DNA of 64,000 nucleotides from Ixodes scapularis (taxonomy: Eukaryota; Arthropoda; Arachnida; Ixodida; Ixodidae), in NCBI RefSeq assembly GCF_016920785.2, contig NW_024609857.1, positions 192,523,027-192,587,026 on the forward strand. The letters are read 5' to 3'. The position numbers and the translations under genes are program-made. This document shows, piece by piece, positions 1-8,757 of this stretch. Position 1 is the stretch's first letter. Each line of letters starts with the position of its first letter. The notes below the pieces were generated by a model, which was given only the letters and a program-made list of their open reading frames with translations, was not told the origin of the DNA and searched no databases.

Positions 1-17
1 ACCAGCCGACGCAGCCG

Positions 18-935
18 ATGTCGCTCTGTGGGCTCGGTGGCTGTGCCACAACGCAGACCACTAATCCGTTCAACTTTTTCGTGCAGGTTAGTAAATCGTG
101 CAGTCTTTTCTCTAAAAAAACAAGTAACTACTTTTTGATACAGCTGCCGAGCCCGCAGTGTTGCGTTGTCATTTCGATTGAGTGCTTCCATGTCATCCGT
201 TCCTTGCTGTTGCAATCGGGGGACATCGAAACTAATCCTGGTCCTGATACTAACGCCATACTAGCCGAACTAAAAAAACTATCCACCGGTCAATCGAAAT
301 TACTTGCAGAGGTACAAGACCTTAAAACCCAGCTATTAACAACAGATAAAGCGATATCAGATTTAAGCGGGCGCATGACTGCGCTCGAAAACCATTATCA
401 AAATCTCGCCCCCGTGCGCACCGAATTAGAAAATGTAAAAATCGAGACGGCTCAGACGGCCCGTTTGGTCTGTGGCTTGGAGGCACGCTTCGACGATGCC
501 GAAAATCATTCTCGACGCAACAACCTCATTTTCTATGGCATCCCTAACTCCACTGGACCAGAAACGTTTGCCCAATCAGAACAGCTCGTCATCCGGCACT
601 GTCGTGATCACTTGAACATAACCATAGACCCCAAAGAAATAGAGCGTGCACATCGTCTTGGACATCACACACCTGACCGCCCTCGCCCAGTAATCGTTAA
701 ATTCACGTTCTATAAGACAAAAGACACCATACTATCTAATGGCCGCAAGTTCAAAGGAACAAGTTTCAGTGTTGGCGAAGACTTTTCTCGGCCCGTCCAA
801 AATGCTCGCAAACACCTACTTGCGTTTGCAAAAAGCAAAAATACGCCGTTTTCTTTACGGTTTAAAACACTACTTATGGGCCCGAAACGCTATATTTTTG
901 ATGAACCATCACAGACAGTAAGGGAAACAGCATAG
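18..935 (+). CDS. LINE ORF1 protein (coiled coil plus L1-ORF1-like RNA-binding domain) with an N-terminal 2A motif
   Basis: The 305-residue product is an RNA-binding chaperone-type ORF1p. Residues about 1-67 form a Cys- and hydrophobic-rich leader, and residues 68-76 read GDIETNPGP, a canonical 2A motif. Residues about 78-155 are a heptad-like coiled coil rich in Leu, Lys and Glu. From residue about 160 come SRRNNLIFYGIP, IERAHRLG and RPVIVKF, as in L1-type ORF1 RRM and C-terminal domains. In the family it coats the element RNA in a ribonucleoprotein. The ATG at 18 is not certain, because the frame is open to the window edge and the real N-terminus may lie upstream. ORF1 ends at UAG 933-935, in frame with ORF2. 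Confidence 0.85.
   Translation: MSLCGLGGCATTQTTNPFNFFVQVSKSCSLFSKKTSNYFLIQLPSPQCCVVISIECFHVIRSLLLQSGDIETNPGPDTNAILAELKKLSTGQSKLLAEVQDLKTQLLTTDKAISDLSGRMTALENHYQNLAPVRTELENVKIETAQTARLVCGLEARFDDAENHSRRNNLIFYGIPNSTGPETFAQSEQLVIRHCRDHLNITIDPKEIERAHRLGHHTPDRPRPVIVKFTFYKTKDTILSNGRKFKGTSFSVGEDFSRPVQNARKHLLAFAKSKNTPFSLRFKTLLMGPKRYIFDEPSQTVRETA
207..245 (+). other. 2A ribosome-skipping motif in ORF1
   Basis: ORF1 residues 64-76 read LLLQSGDIETNPGP in context, matching D-x-E-x-N-P-G-P with the usual upstream LL and SGD. Skipping is expected between Gly75 and Pro76 (codon 243-245), which would release a leader of about 75 residues from the RNA-binding part. Functional 2A motifs at ORF1 N-termini are known from other APE-type LINEs, such as those of sea urchin. 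Activity here is inferred. Confidence 0.85.
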
Positions 936-941
936 CAATTG
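933..941 (+). other. In-frame UAG in tobamovirus-type readthrough context between ORF1 and ORF2
   Basis: The stop of ORF1 reads TAG CAA TTG. The leaky-stop consensus is UAG followed by CAR-YYA, so five of six downstream positions match (G instead of the final A). ORF1 and ORF2 share the reading frame, and the first ORF2 AUG is at 1815, after the endonuclease domain. Readthrough therefore offers a simple route to ORF2. Initiation at the TTG at 939 is the alternative. Confidence 0.6.
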
Positions 942-3782
942 CCCCGTCAGAAGAAAATAACAGCCCCCTCTCGGAATTCTACCAAAACTAATCTTTCATT
1001 TTCCGTAATCTTCACCAACGCGCGAAGCTTTCTTCCGAAACGAGAAATTTTGTCTAATCTCGTGTTGTCCTCTTGTAGTAATTTGTTGATATTAACCGAA
1101 ACCTGGCTGTCTAAAGAAATCACTGATGCTGAAGTTCTGGCCGATTTGCCGGACTTCCGCCTTTATAGAAATGACCGCCAAGCCACACGAGGAGGAGGTG
1201 TTCTCATCGCCGTACACCAGCAGTTGTCATGTTCTATTGTTAACATTACATCCGACCTTGAAATACTATGGATCATATGTCGCGCTTCACCTCAGACGGT
1301 TCTTTTGGGAGTCTGCTACAGGCCTCCCCATTCTTCTCCTGACTTTTCTTGTAAACTTAATAACATCTTTAGTGAATTCGCCTTAACGTACCCGAATGCG
1401 CATATCCTTCTCTTTGGAGACTTTAACTACCCGCAAATAGACTGGAGCAACCAGATCCCCTCAGCTATAGGCAATGAAGCCGCAAAAGATTTTATTAACG
1501 TATGTCTTGATTTTAACCTTGTTCAACTAGTATCCGAACCCACACGTGTTTCACGGGATTCTGCAAACATCCTAGATCTAATACTAACCAGTCATCCCGA
1601 AAGCCTATCATCGGCTACTTATCTCCGCGAAATCAGCGACCACAAAGTAATCCATGCTACCTTCAACTTTTGCCCGGTACGACACCAAACAAGCGATAAA
1701 AGAATTCGTCTATATGATAAGGGAAATTATGAAGTAATAAACAATGAGCTAAACGCCTTTCTTCCAATTTTTGAAGCATCATTTTCTAATCGCTCTATTA
1801 ATACAAACTGGATAATGTTCAGAAATAAATTAAATGAACTTGCAAATAAATTCATCCCACTAATTACGTTCCGTGAGAATCGACAGAAACCCTGGTTTAC
1901 AAAGTCTTTGAAAAAACTAGGTAACAAAAAAAAACGTCTTTTCCGCTCGGCCAAGCGGAATGGAAACCCCTGCGTATGGGAAAAATACTACGCAGCTGAA
2001 GACTCCTATCTGGCATCTATACGTAACGCAAAGCATTCCTTTTTTTATGATGACTTACCAAAGATCTTAATTAACAATCCTAAAAAAATTTGGCAAGTTA
2101 TAAATCCCCAAGAGACGCGCATCATTAGCCTGACGAACGGAGCGGGCGAAATAGTCACTGACACCGAGTGCGCCAACGCTTTTAACTCCGCCTTCTTTTC
2201 CGTGTTCACCGAAGAAACCGATGTCCCTCCCTCTTTAATACCTTCTAACGCAGTATCTACTATGCCAGCTCTCACATTCTCTGTAGATGGCATCTCATCA
2301 TTAATTGAAAATATCAAACTCTCATCGTCAGCCGGCGTTGACGGAATTAACTCAAAACTTTTAAAAAATACCAAACGTGTATCTGCTGTGTACATGACCA
2401 TGTTGTTTTCACAATCACTTTCTACAGGCATCTTACCGGACGACTGGAAGGTGGGAAGGGTCGTTCCGGTCTACAAATCGGGTAACAAGGACTCCCCACT
2501 AAATTACCGTCCCATCTCTTTAACAAGCGTCCCCTGCAAAGCCATGGAACACGTCATCTACACTCATATAATTAATTTCCTAGACTCTATAGACTTTTTC
2601 CACCCCTCCCAGCACGGTTTTCGTAAGGGCTTCTCTTGCGAAACTCAGCTTGCACTCTTCGTTCATGACTTGCATTTTAATCTTGACCATAACCTTCAAA
2701 CCGACGCTGTTTTTTTAGATTTTGCCAAAGCATTCGACAAAGTACCGCACCAGCGCCTCCTACTAAAACTTTCCCAATTAAATCTAAACACTGCTATTGT
2801 TCAATGGGTCCAGGAATTTCTGTCTAATCGGTCTCAGTTTGTCTTTGTTAACAACCACTCATCTAACCCTCTCCCAGTAACATCAGGCGTCCCACAAGGA
2901 TCTGTCCTCGGCCCGCTCCTGTTCTTAATATACATAAATGACTTACCATCGCATCTGTCATGCCGCATTCGTATGTTTGCGGATGACTGCGTTATTTATC
3001 GTACAATCACTAACAGCTCCGACCAGTCATGCCTGCAGAATGACCTTAACCATGTGCAAGAATGGTGCGACTATTGGCAAATGACCCTTAATCCCAGCAA
3101 ATGTAAACTTGTATCATTCCATCGTCGCCGTAACCCCTTTCTTTTTACGTATACAATTGCTAGCGTCACCGTCGAATCTGTAGAATCATTTAAATACCTA
3201 GGTGTAACACTGTCGAACGATTTATCTTGGCGCGCGCATACCACCAACGTCATATCAGCCGCAAACAGAGTCCTTGGATTTCTAAAACGTAATCTACGCC
3301 ATGCCCCGAAGCACGTACGTTTACTTGCGTACAAATCACTTGTTAGATCAAAACTCGAATACGCATCTGCCATCTGGAACCCTCACCAAGCATATATTAC
3401 TAACGAACTTGAATCTGTTCAAAATCGATCCACTAGGTTCATTCATTCTGCCTACTCATACGATATCAGCGTTTCATCCTTAAAAGCAGAATGCGGCCTA
3501 ACACCTCTCTCTCTTCGCCGTCGCACTTCCAGCCTCTCCCTCTTTCACAAGTTTTACTACAGCTCGCTCAACCATGCACCTTACATTGTGCCCCCATCAC
3601 GCATATCTCTGCGCATTGGTCATCCACTTCAAGTAACACTCCCACGTGCCCGCACTACTACTTTTTTAGCCTCCTTTTTTTCTCAAGCAGCTGCAGACTG
3701 GAACGGCCTTCCCCACCACGTCGCCGCCATCACATGTCCGTCCGTATTCATGGAGACTGTCGTCAACCACCTTCCGACATGA
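936..3782 (+). CDS. LINE ORF2: apurinic-type endonuclease and reverse transcriptase
   Basis: The product of about 948 residues nicks target DNA and reverse-transcribes the element RNA. The endonuclease occupies roughly residues 20-235 (NARSF, LTETWL, GDFNYPQIDW, then the ISDHKVI motif). The RT covers about 490-740 (NYRPISLTSV, QHGFRKGFSCETQL, FLDFAKAFDKVPH, GVPQGSVLGPLLF, and catalytic FADDC). A thumb and C-terminal region follows, with LEYASAIWNPH. All RT blocks are intact. There is no AUG start: the first codon after the stop is CAA, TTG is at 939, and the first in-frame AUG is at 1815. It most likely depends on readthrough of the upstream UAG, or on non-AUG initiation. Confidence 0.9.
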   Translation, partial: QLPRQKKITAPSRNSTKTNLSFSVIFTNARSFLPKREILSNLVLSSCSNLLILTETWLSKEITDAEVLADLPDFRLYRNDRQATRGGGVLIAVHQQLSCSIVNITSDLEILWIICRASPQTVLLGVCYRPPHSSPDFSCKLNNIFSEFALTYPNAHILLFGDFNYPQIDWSNQIPSAIGNEAAKDFINVCLDFNLVQLVSEPTRVSRDSANILDLILTSHPESLSSATYLREISDHKVIHATFNFCPVRHQTSDKRIRLYDKGNYEVINNELNAFLPIFEASFSNRSINTNWIMFRNKLNELANKFIPLITFRENRQKPWFTKSLKKLGNKKKRLFRSAKRNGNPCVWEKYYAAEDSYLASIRNAKHSFFYDDLPKILINNPKKIWQVINPQETRIISLTNGAGEIVTDTECANAFNSAFFSVFTEETDVPPSLIPSNAVSTMPALTFSVDGISSLIENIKLSSSAGVDGINSKLLKNTKRVSAVYMTMLFSQSLSTGILPDDWKVGRVVPVYKSGNKDSPLNYRPISLTSVPCKAMEHVIYTHIINFLDSIDFFHPSQHGFRKGFSCETQLALFVHDLHFNLDHNLQTDAVFLDFAKAFDKVPHQRLLLKLSQLNLNTAIVQWVQEFLSNRSQFVFVNNHSSNPLPVTSGVPQGSVLGPLLFLIYINDLPSHLSCRIRMFADDCVIYRTITNSSDQSCLQNDLNHVQEWCDYWQMTLNPSKCKLVSFHRRRNPFLFTYTIASVTVESVESFKYLGVTLSNDLSWRAHTTNVISAANRVLGFLKRNLRHAPKHVRLLAYKSLVRSKLEYASAIWNPHQAYITNELESVQNRSTRFIHSAYSYDISVSSLKAECGLTPLSLRRRTSSLSLFHKFYYSSLNHAPYIVPPSRISLRIGHPLQVTLPRARTTTFLASFFSQAAADWNGLPHHVAAITCPSVFMETVVNHLPT

Positions 3783-3828
3783 ATGTCTGTTAAAAATGCT
3801 TTTATGTGTAACCCACCCCTTATGTAAT

Positions 3829-3876
3829 ACCCCTAACGGGGTCTTTAAGGTAATAAAATGAAATGAAATGAAATGA
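3829..3876 (+). terminator. LINE 3' end hairpin and ATGAA tail
   Basis: A perfect 5-bp stem ACCCC/GGGGT (3829-3833 and 3838-3842) closes a TAAC loop. It is followed by TAATAAA and about four ATGAA units. A short hairpin plus microsatellite tail is typical of the RT recognition region of L2/CR1-type LINEs. Confidence 0.7.
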
Positions 3877-3880
3877 CATC

Positions 3881-4884
3881 TATGGTAACATTCGAGCCCT
3901 GTTTTTTATGTAATTTTGGGGCATCAAAACATTTGTTTTGTTGTTTTTAATACTTTCCTAACAAAACGAAACTCGGAATGTATTTGCTTTACAATATATA
4001 GAAATCAACCATCTAGTTTATGTTAGAATTATATTTTTATATTTATTAAATATTGAAGAAACATTTTTTAAGCCCCTTCAAATGGCACTTTTTATATTTT
4101 TTGTTATTTTAACATTAAGTAAGCGTCCCACATATTACCACAGAATTTCTTCGCAAACAGACCATATACCCACAACAAATACATGGTTAGCGTGTTGTTT
4201 GTTTGATTGGACGTTAAAAATGTCTAGTTCGTGCATGGCGCAAGAAGAAGCTACCTCGCTCTCTGCTCGGTACACTTGCACAACAGCACCGCTAGTGCGC
4301 TGTTGAAGCAACGCCGCGTATACCTGCCCCAAATCTCCACGCACTGCGACTAGAACAAAAAACTGCTCACTAAGTGCAATCGGTATACGGCGCCAGAACA
4401 GGGGAGTGTAGTAGCATATTTTAGAAGCCAGTCTGAAAACGTAAACGTAAACGTAGGTTAAACGCACAGTCGAACTGGTCATTATTCCGGTTAGGTTCGG
4501 GTTTAGTAGCATTGAGTTTTGTTCCAAATCGGAACTGGTTCAGTGATGTGTTTGAAATAACGGTTCGGTTGCCGGTTTCATCAAGCGCAAACCAGTTTAA
4601 ACCTCTTTACAAAAAGCCCAAAACTCCAGGTTATTCCAAATAAAAAATAATAAAAACTACTTGGCGTCGTCTTCACAAGAAAAAAATGAGGTCATCAGAA
4701 GCCGTGCTGCGGAAACAAAGACAAAAAATATATACATGCTTATATGCTTAATTTCGCTTTGGGATCTAGAATTGTTAACGCGAACACCGTTCAATGAAAA
4801 GTATGTGGTTCTACATACGCTTGGGAACAGTAACACAGTGCAGTACTCAAATGTGAAGTGAATCAGCCAGCATGCACATTGATT
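3881..4884. other. No recognisable gene
   Basis: AT-rich sequence without a convincing coding region. Open stretches here (for example minus 4135-4527) have no recognisable motif. The part at 4435-4600 has several AACCGGTT-like and GTAAACGT repeats, which could be the edge of an old DNA transposon. Confidence 0.5.
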
Positions 4885-5124
4885 ATAATTCGATCAAATG
4901 CAAAGGTGCAAGTGAGCTGGACGAGAATGACGAAAATAAACCCTTGAAAAGGGGAACAATAGGGACAAAGGACAAACAGAAATATCCAAACACAGCTAAG
5001 TGACTGGTGCGCGACCAAAACAATCTGCCTGGTCCGGTTATCGAACCCGAGACCTCTCCATTTCCAGTGGAGCGCTCTACCAACCGAGCTAACCAGGGGT
5101 TAATCCAGTTGGTAGAGCGCTCCA
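4885..5124 (-). repeat. tRNA-derived SINE with an extra inverted head fragment
   Basis: On the minus strand, an A box TAGCTCGGTTGG (plus 5080-5091) and a B-box-like GGTTCGATAACC (plus 5035-5046) flank an anticodon stem with a GGA loop (plus 5063-5065), giving a Ser-like tRNA head. A tRNA-unrelated body runs to about 4885 and ends with a GCAAAGGTGCAAGTGAG-type sequence on the plus strand. At 5103-5124 part of the head (GTTGGTAGAGCGCTCCAC) recurs in the opposite orientation. Ticks have abundant tRNA-derived SINEs; the family name is not assigned here. Confidence 0.65.
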
Positions 5125-5159
5125 CAAGGTAGGAAAGCAGCAGCTTCTTCAAGGTCAAA

Positions 5160-5820
5160 ATGAGAGTGCGCTCATAGAGGCTTATCTTCAGGGCATCCCA
5201 ACAATTAACATAACGAGAAGATTTGTCACTTGTATCTTCTTGAAAGTTGTACCCAACTTGATAGTCCAGTGGATGCTATTGGTGGACTTCGCTTTAAGGA
5301 AGGTGCTGTGCTCTGCCTTACTTCTCGCTTGGAGTCAGTAGTCACGTGCCGTACCCGGAGACACGATTGGCCTGTAACAAGCATAGCGTCTGCTCATCTC
5401 TCAATACCGAGTGAACAGGACAGCTCCACGAAAGCTAGTTTTTGAACTTCCTAAGAAACTGTTAAGCCCAAAAGTGACCCCCAAAAAACGAGAAGTTTGA
5501 AGCTCCTATGCTTTACGCCGTATGATCCACATCATAATTTAAAATGAAGAATTATAACCGCGAAATACGCACTTGACACCACATTCGCAGTCACAGGATG
5601 TTGCGAATTCTTCTGGAATGGTTATCAAAAGGTCAGCTCTTCATGTAGATCTTGGAAGCTGGTGAACTAGAGGTGTCTTGGAGGCTTGACCAATCGACAT
5701 ATTAGGAGATAAGGGCATAGGCCATTTTTTATTGCATTAGCGGATGTTTATTTTTGTTGAATTTCAGTTAACAAAGGTTATCAGTTAAATGTTTCGGGTT
5801 TAAGACCTCATTTTGTTTCT
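5160..5820. other. No recognisable gene; flank of the gypsy insertion
   Basis: No ORF with recognisable motifs. The sequence ends in GTATA (5821-5825), the left copy of the target duplication of the gypsy element that follows. Confidence 0.5.
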
Positions 5821-5825
5821 GTATA

Positions 5826-5974
5826 TGTTATAAGCTTTCCCGAGTAATCGGGGGACAGGAAGGAATGAACACCATCGTTCTCAGCGTGCGTGTGCAGGCA
5901 GCTCGAGATGCCAGACACTTCTTGTCTTTATTCTCGCGCCACGGATGCATGGCGCCGCTAGCATCATCATCACA
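5826..5974 (-). repeat. 3' LTR of gypsy A
   Basis: 149 bp, identical by eye to the copy at 10071-10219. The AATAAA polyadenylation signal lies at plus 5927-5932. Confidence 0.95.
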
Positions 5975-5989
5975 GTCCTCCCCTTTTTA
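5975..5989 (-). promoter_or_regulatory. Polypurine tract of gypsy A
   Basis: On the minus strand AAAAAGGGGAGGA lies directly upstream of the 3' LTR, where plus-strand DNA synthesis is primed in LTR elements. Confidence 0.75.
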
Positions 5990-6048
5990 TACGAAGGAAC
6001 AACAATACTGTCTCAAAACCTAGACGTCAAAGTTCGGGTCACTATGGC

Positions 6049-8757
6049 CTAAGGCTTGTAACGATCTACGGGCTTTTTAACTCTCGTAGAGCGTAGCTTT
6101 TGGTGACTACTCGGAGTCTGGACGGTTGGCAACGTCTGGCATGAAACTTCTCGAGTTCGAGGAGGTCCTATGTCATGGTGTGCTGTTGTTGGTCCATGAT
6201 GATCTTCGTTCCCGGAAGATTCGGTTGACCTGTCTCGTTCAGCTGAGGAGTCGGTTGCCCCGTGCTCTCTGTAGGGTGTCTCAGGTGGACGACGACGTTC
6301 TCGAAGATGGTCACCATGACGGTTCCAACGAGTCCCATCTTTCAGTTCCACTTGCACAGATGATGAACTCGATGGTTGTATAACAACTCCAGGAAGCCAT
6401 GAAGGCCCTGACCTGAAATTTCGGGCAAACACTTTTTGACCATGCTGAGGAAGAGGGCCTTTGCGTGCTCCTTGGTCACAGCGTAACTTTTGCTTCAGCT
6501 GCTTCCAGAGTACTTCACTCCGCATGTCCGGATGTAGGAGGTCTAAGGCTGTCTTTAGCTTTCTGCCCATTAGCAGCTCAGATGGACTATGACCTGTTAG
6601 TGAATGCTTTGTAGTTCTGTATGTCAGAAGCATCCTGTCAATCTTGGTCTGAAAATGTCCAGATGACGCTTTCTTCAGCATTCCTTTCACGGTCTGCACG
6701 ACGCGTTCCGCAGCTCCGTTTGATGCTGGGTGGTAAGGGGGAATCAGCATGCGTCGGATCCCATTGCGGCTCAGGAATTCGCTGTACTTGTCTCTTACGA
6801 AGGCCGGACCGTTATCCGAAACGACAATATCTGGTAGACCGTGTGTCGAAAAGATGTTCCGAAGGCATTTGATCGTAGCATCAGCAGAGGGTGACGATAC
6901 CGGTATGACCTCAACCCACTTCGAGTATGCGTCGACCAATACCAGGAAATAACGTCCTTGAAATGGACCACCAAAGTCAACATGTAAGCGAGACCATGGC
7001 CGTTCTGGAAAAGGCCACGGGGTTGACTGTACTTTCCGGTCGGAACGGTGATGTTCTTGGCATTCACGACAATCTTGAAGCTTTGCCGAGATACTGTGGT
7101 CTAGCCCATCCCACCAGACGTGACTTCGTGCAATGGACTTCATCTTCTCCACTCCTGGATGGCTTTCGTGCAGTAATTGAAGTACTTGCTCTTGTAACCT
7201 GACTGGGATGATCACTCTTGATCCCCACAGTAAACAGTCTTCTTGGACGCTGAGTTCTGTCAGCTTTGTTCGAAAAGGCGACCACTGTGGTCCTCCTGGG
7301 AGATCGCTACCGGACCACAGTGCTTGTCTCACTCGTGACAACACTGGGTCAGTCGCGGTATGCTGTGCAACGACTGCGGCGGAGAGAACAGCAGGGTACG
7401 CCGCTTCCAACATGAGTACATCAGCTGGCCGCGGAAGTTGGAAGTTGTCCACTGGTAACGGTAAGCGACTCAACGCATCGGCGTTACCTATGCTCGGGCC
7501 GGGTCGGTAGACCAGCTTGTACTTGTACGCTGCTAGTGTAATTGCCCAACGAATGACTCGAGGTGATCCTCTATCTGGAATGGCCTTGTCAAGGCCCAGA
7601 AGTCCAAGGAGCGGTTTATGGTCAGTGACGGCTTCAAACTGGTTACCCCAAAGGTACTGATGAAACTTCGTCACTCCGAAAACGAGTGCCAAGGCTTCCT
7701 TATCAAGCTGACTGTAATTTTGCTCAGCTGGTAGAAGGCTTCTCGAGGCGAAGGCTATGGGACGTTCTTGTCCCCTTGAATCTCGATGGGCAAGAACAGC
7801 GCCGAGTCCGTAAGGAGATGCCTCACAGCTGAGGATGATCTCTTTGTTAGGATCAAAGTGTTGAAGTACTGCTGCAGATGTCAAGAGCTCTTTGCTCTTG
7901 TGAAAAGACTTCTCCTCTTGTTGCCCCCATCGCCATGATGTATTCGCAGCGAGCAGGTGGTACAACGGTTCAAGTACTGAAGACAAGTTGGGAAGGAAAC
8001 GCCGGTAATAGTTGACGAGTCCAAGGTAGCTTTGAAGCTGCTTGAGGTCAACTGGTCGAGGCGCATTTAGGACAGCTTCTACCTTGCATGGCGTTGGCTT
8101 CAGTCCTCCAGCTTCAATCACATGCCCAAGGTATTCCACTTCGGGGACCATAAATGTGCATTTTTCAAGCTTCAGCTTGAGACCTGCGTCCTCTAGACGC
8201 TGCAGCACTTGTTCAAGATTTCTTAGGTGGTCTTTGTCATTGAGTCCAGTCACGAGAATATCGTCAAAGTATACGACGACGTGTTGCATATCCTGCAGTA
8301 GGTTTTCCATTTCTCTCTGGAAGATTGCAGGAGCCGAGGATACTCCAAATGGTAGTCTGGTATATTGAAAAAGTCCTTTTGGAGTGTTGATGGTGACAAT
8401 CTTCTGACTCTCAGGCTCGAGCTCCACCTGTTGGTATGCGTCCTTCAGGTCCAGTTTGGTAAACTTGACGCCTCCTGAAAGTTTGGCCCACAGATCTTCC
8501 AATCTGGGTACCGGGTACTTCTCGAGAATGGTTGCAGGATTTACAGTAACCTTGAAATCACCGCAGATCCGCACTCGGCCGTCATGCTTTAGAACAGGCA
8601 CGATCGGTGCTGCCCATTCGGATGTTCTCACAGGACAGATAATTCCATCGCGTTGAAGTCGTTGCAGTTCTTCAGCAACCTTGTCCTGTAACGCAAACGG
8701 AATCGTGCGGGGCTTGAAGAACTTGGGCCGCGCTCCCTCTTGGATGGATCTTAGCTT
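6049..8757 (-). CDS. Gypsy A pol: reverse transcriptase, RNase H, integrase
   Basis: The frame is open from 8757; its first AUG (8631) is already inside the RT, so it needs upstream translation. Counted from that Met, the RT shows LDLKDAYQQ (60-68) and catalytic YFDD (121-124). RNase H follows, with CEASPYGLGAVL, where the family usually has Asp in place of Glu at the first catalytic position. The integrase has HESH and CRECQ zinc ligands and an intact DDE set (VDFGGP, SDNGP, GAAER). Relative to gag-protease it lies in the +1 frame. The overlap where a shift could occur is short, about 8735-8757. This is either a one-base indel or, less likely, recoding. Everything else looks intact. Confidence 0.9.
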   Translation of the reverse strand, partial: KLRSIQEGARPKFFKPRTIPFALQDKVAEELQRLQRDGIICPVRTSEWAAPIVPVLKHDGRVRICGDFKVTVNPATILEKYPVPRLEDLWAKLSGGVKFTKLDLKDAYQQVELEPESQKIVTINTPKGLFQYTRLPFGVSSAPAIFQREMENLLQDMQHVVVYFDDILVTGLNDKDHLRNLEQVLQRLEDAGLKLKLEKCTFMVPEVEYLGHVIEAGGLKPTPCKVEAVLNAPRPVDLKQLQSYLGLVNYYRRFLPNLSSVLEPLYHLLAANTSWRWGQQEEKSFHKSKELLTSAAVLQHFDPNKEIILSCEASPYGLGAVLAHRDSRGQERPIAFASRSLLPAEQNYSQLDKEALALVFGVTKFHQYLWGNQFEAVTDHKPLLGLLGLDKAIPDRGSPRVIRWAITLAAYKYKLVYRPGPSIGNADALSRLPLPVDNFQLPRPADVLMLEAAYPAVLSAAVVAQHTATDPVLSRVRQALWSGSDLPGGPQWSPFRTKLTELSVQEDCLLWGSRVIIPVRLQEQVLQLLHESHPGVEKMKSIARSHVWWDGLDHSISAKLQDCRECQEHHRSDRKVQSTPWPFPERPWSRLHVDFGGPFQGRYFLVLVDAYSKWVEVIPVSSPSADATIKCLRNIFSTHGLPDIVVSDNGPAFVRDKYSEFLSRNGIRRMLIPPYHPASNGAAERVVQTVKGMLKKASSGHFQTKIDRMLLTYRTTKHSLTGHSPSELLMGRKLKTALDLLHPDMRSEVLWKQLKQKLRCDQGARKGPLPQHGQKVFARNFRSGPSWLPGVVIQPSSSSSVQVELKDGTRWNRHGDHLRERRRPPETPYREHGATDSSAERDRSTESSGNEDHHGPTTAHHDIGPPRTREVSCQTLPTVQTPSSHQKLRSTRVKKPVDRYKP

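Larger units (their letters stand above)
1..3880 (+). mobile_element. L2/CR1-like non-LTR retrotransposon, nearly full length
   Basis: Two ORFs (ORF1 18-935, ORF2 936-3782), a short 3' UTR with a hairpin and a terminal ATGAA pentanucleotide tail (about 3857-3876) define this LINE. The endonuclease-RT order and the short tandem 3' tail, rather than poly(A), fit the L2/CR1 group. The 5' end is outside the window, since ORF1 is open to base 1. No frameshift or internal stop is seen apart from the single UAG between the ORFs, so the copy looks young. Clade assignment is by motif recognition only. Confidence 0.85.

Noticed and set aside
4135..4527. 130-codon minus-strand frame as a gene
   Set aside because: No recognisable motif and overlapping repeats. 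Not supported.
5035..5100. Functional tRNA-Ser gene on the minus strand
   Set aside because: The T-stem has a mismatch and the variable arm expected of tRNA-Ser is missing. A SINE body is attached, so it is a tRNA-derived repeat.
8735..8757. Programmed frameshift in gypsy A
   Set aside because: The shift lies between protease and RT, not at the usual gag-pol junction, and no recognised slippery site is visible. Kept only as an alternative to an indel.
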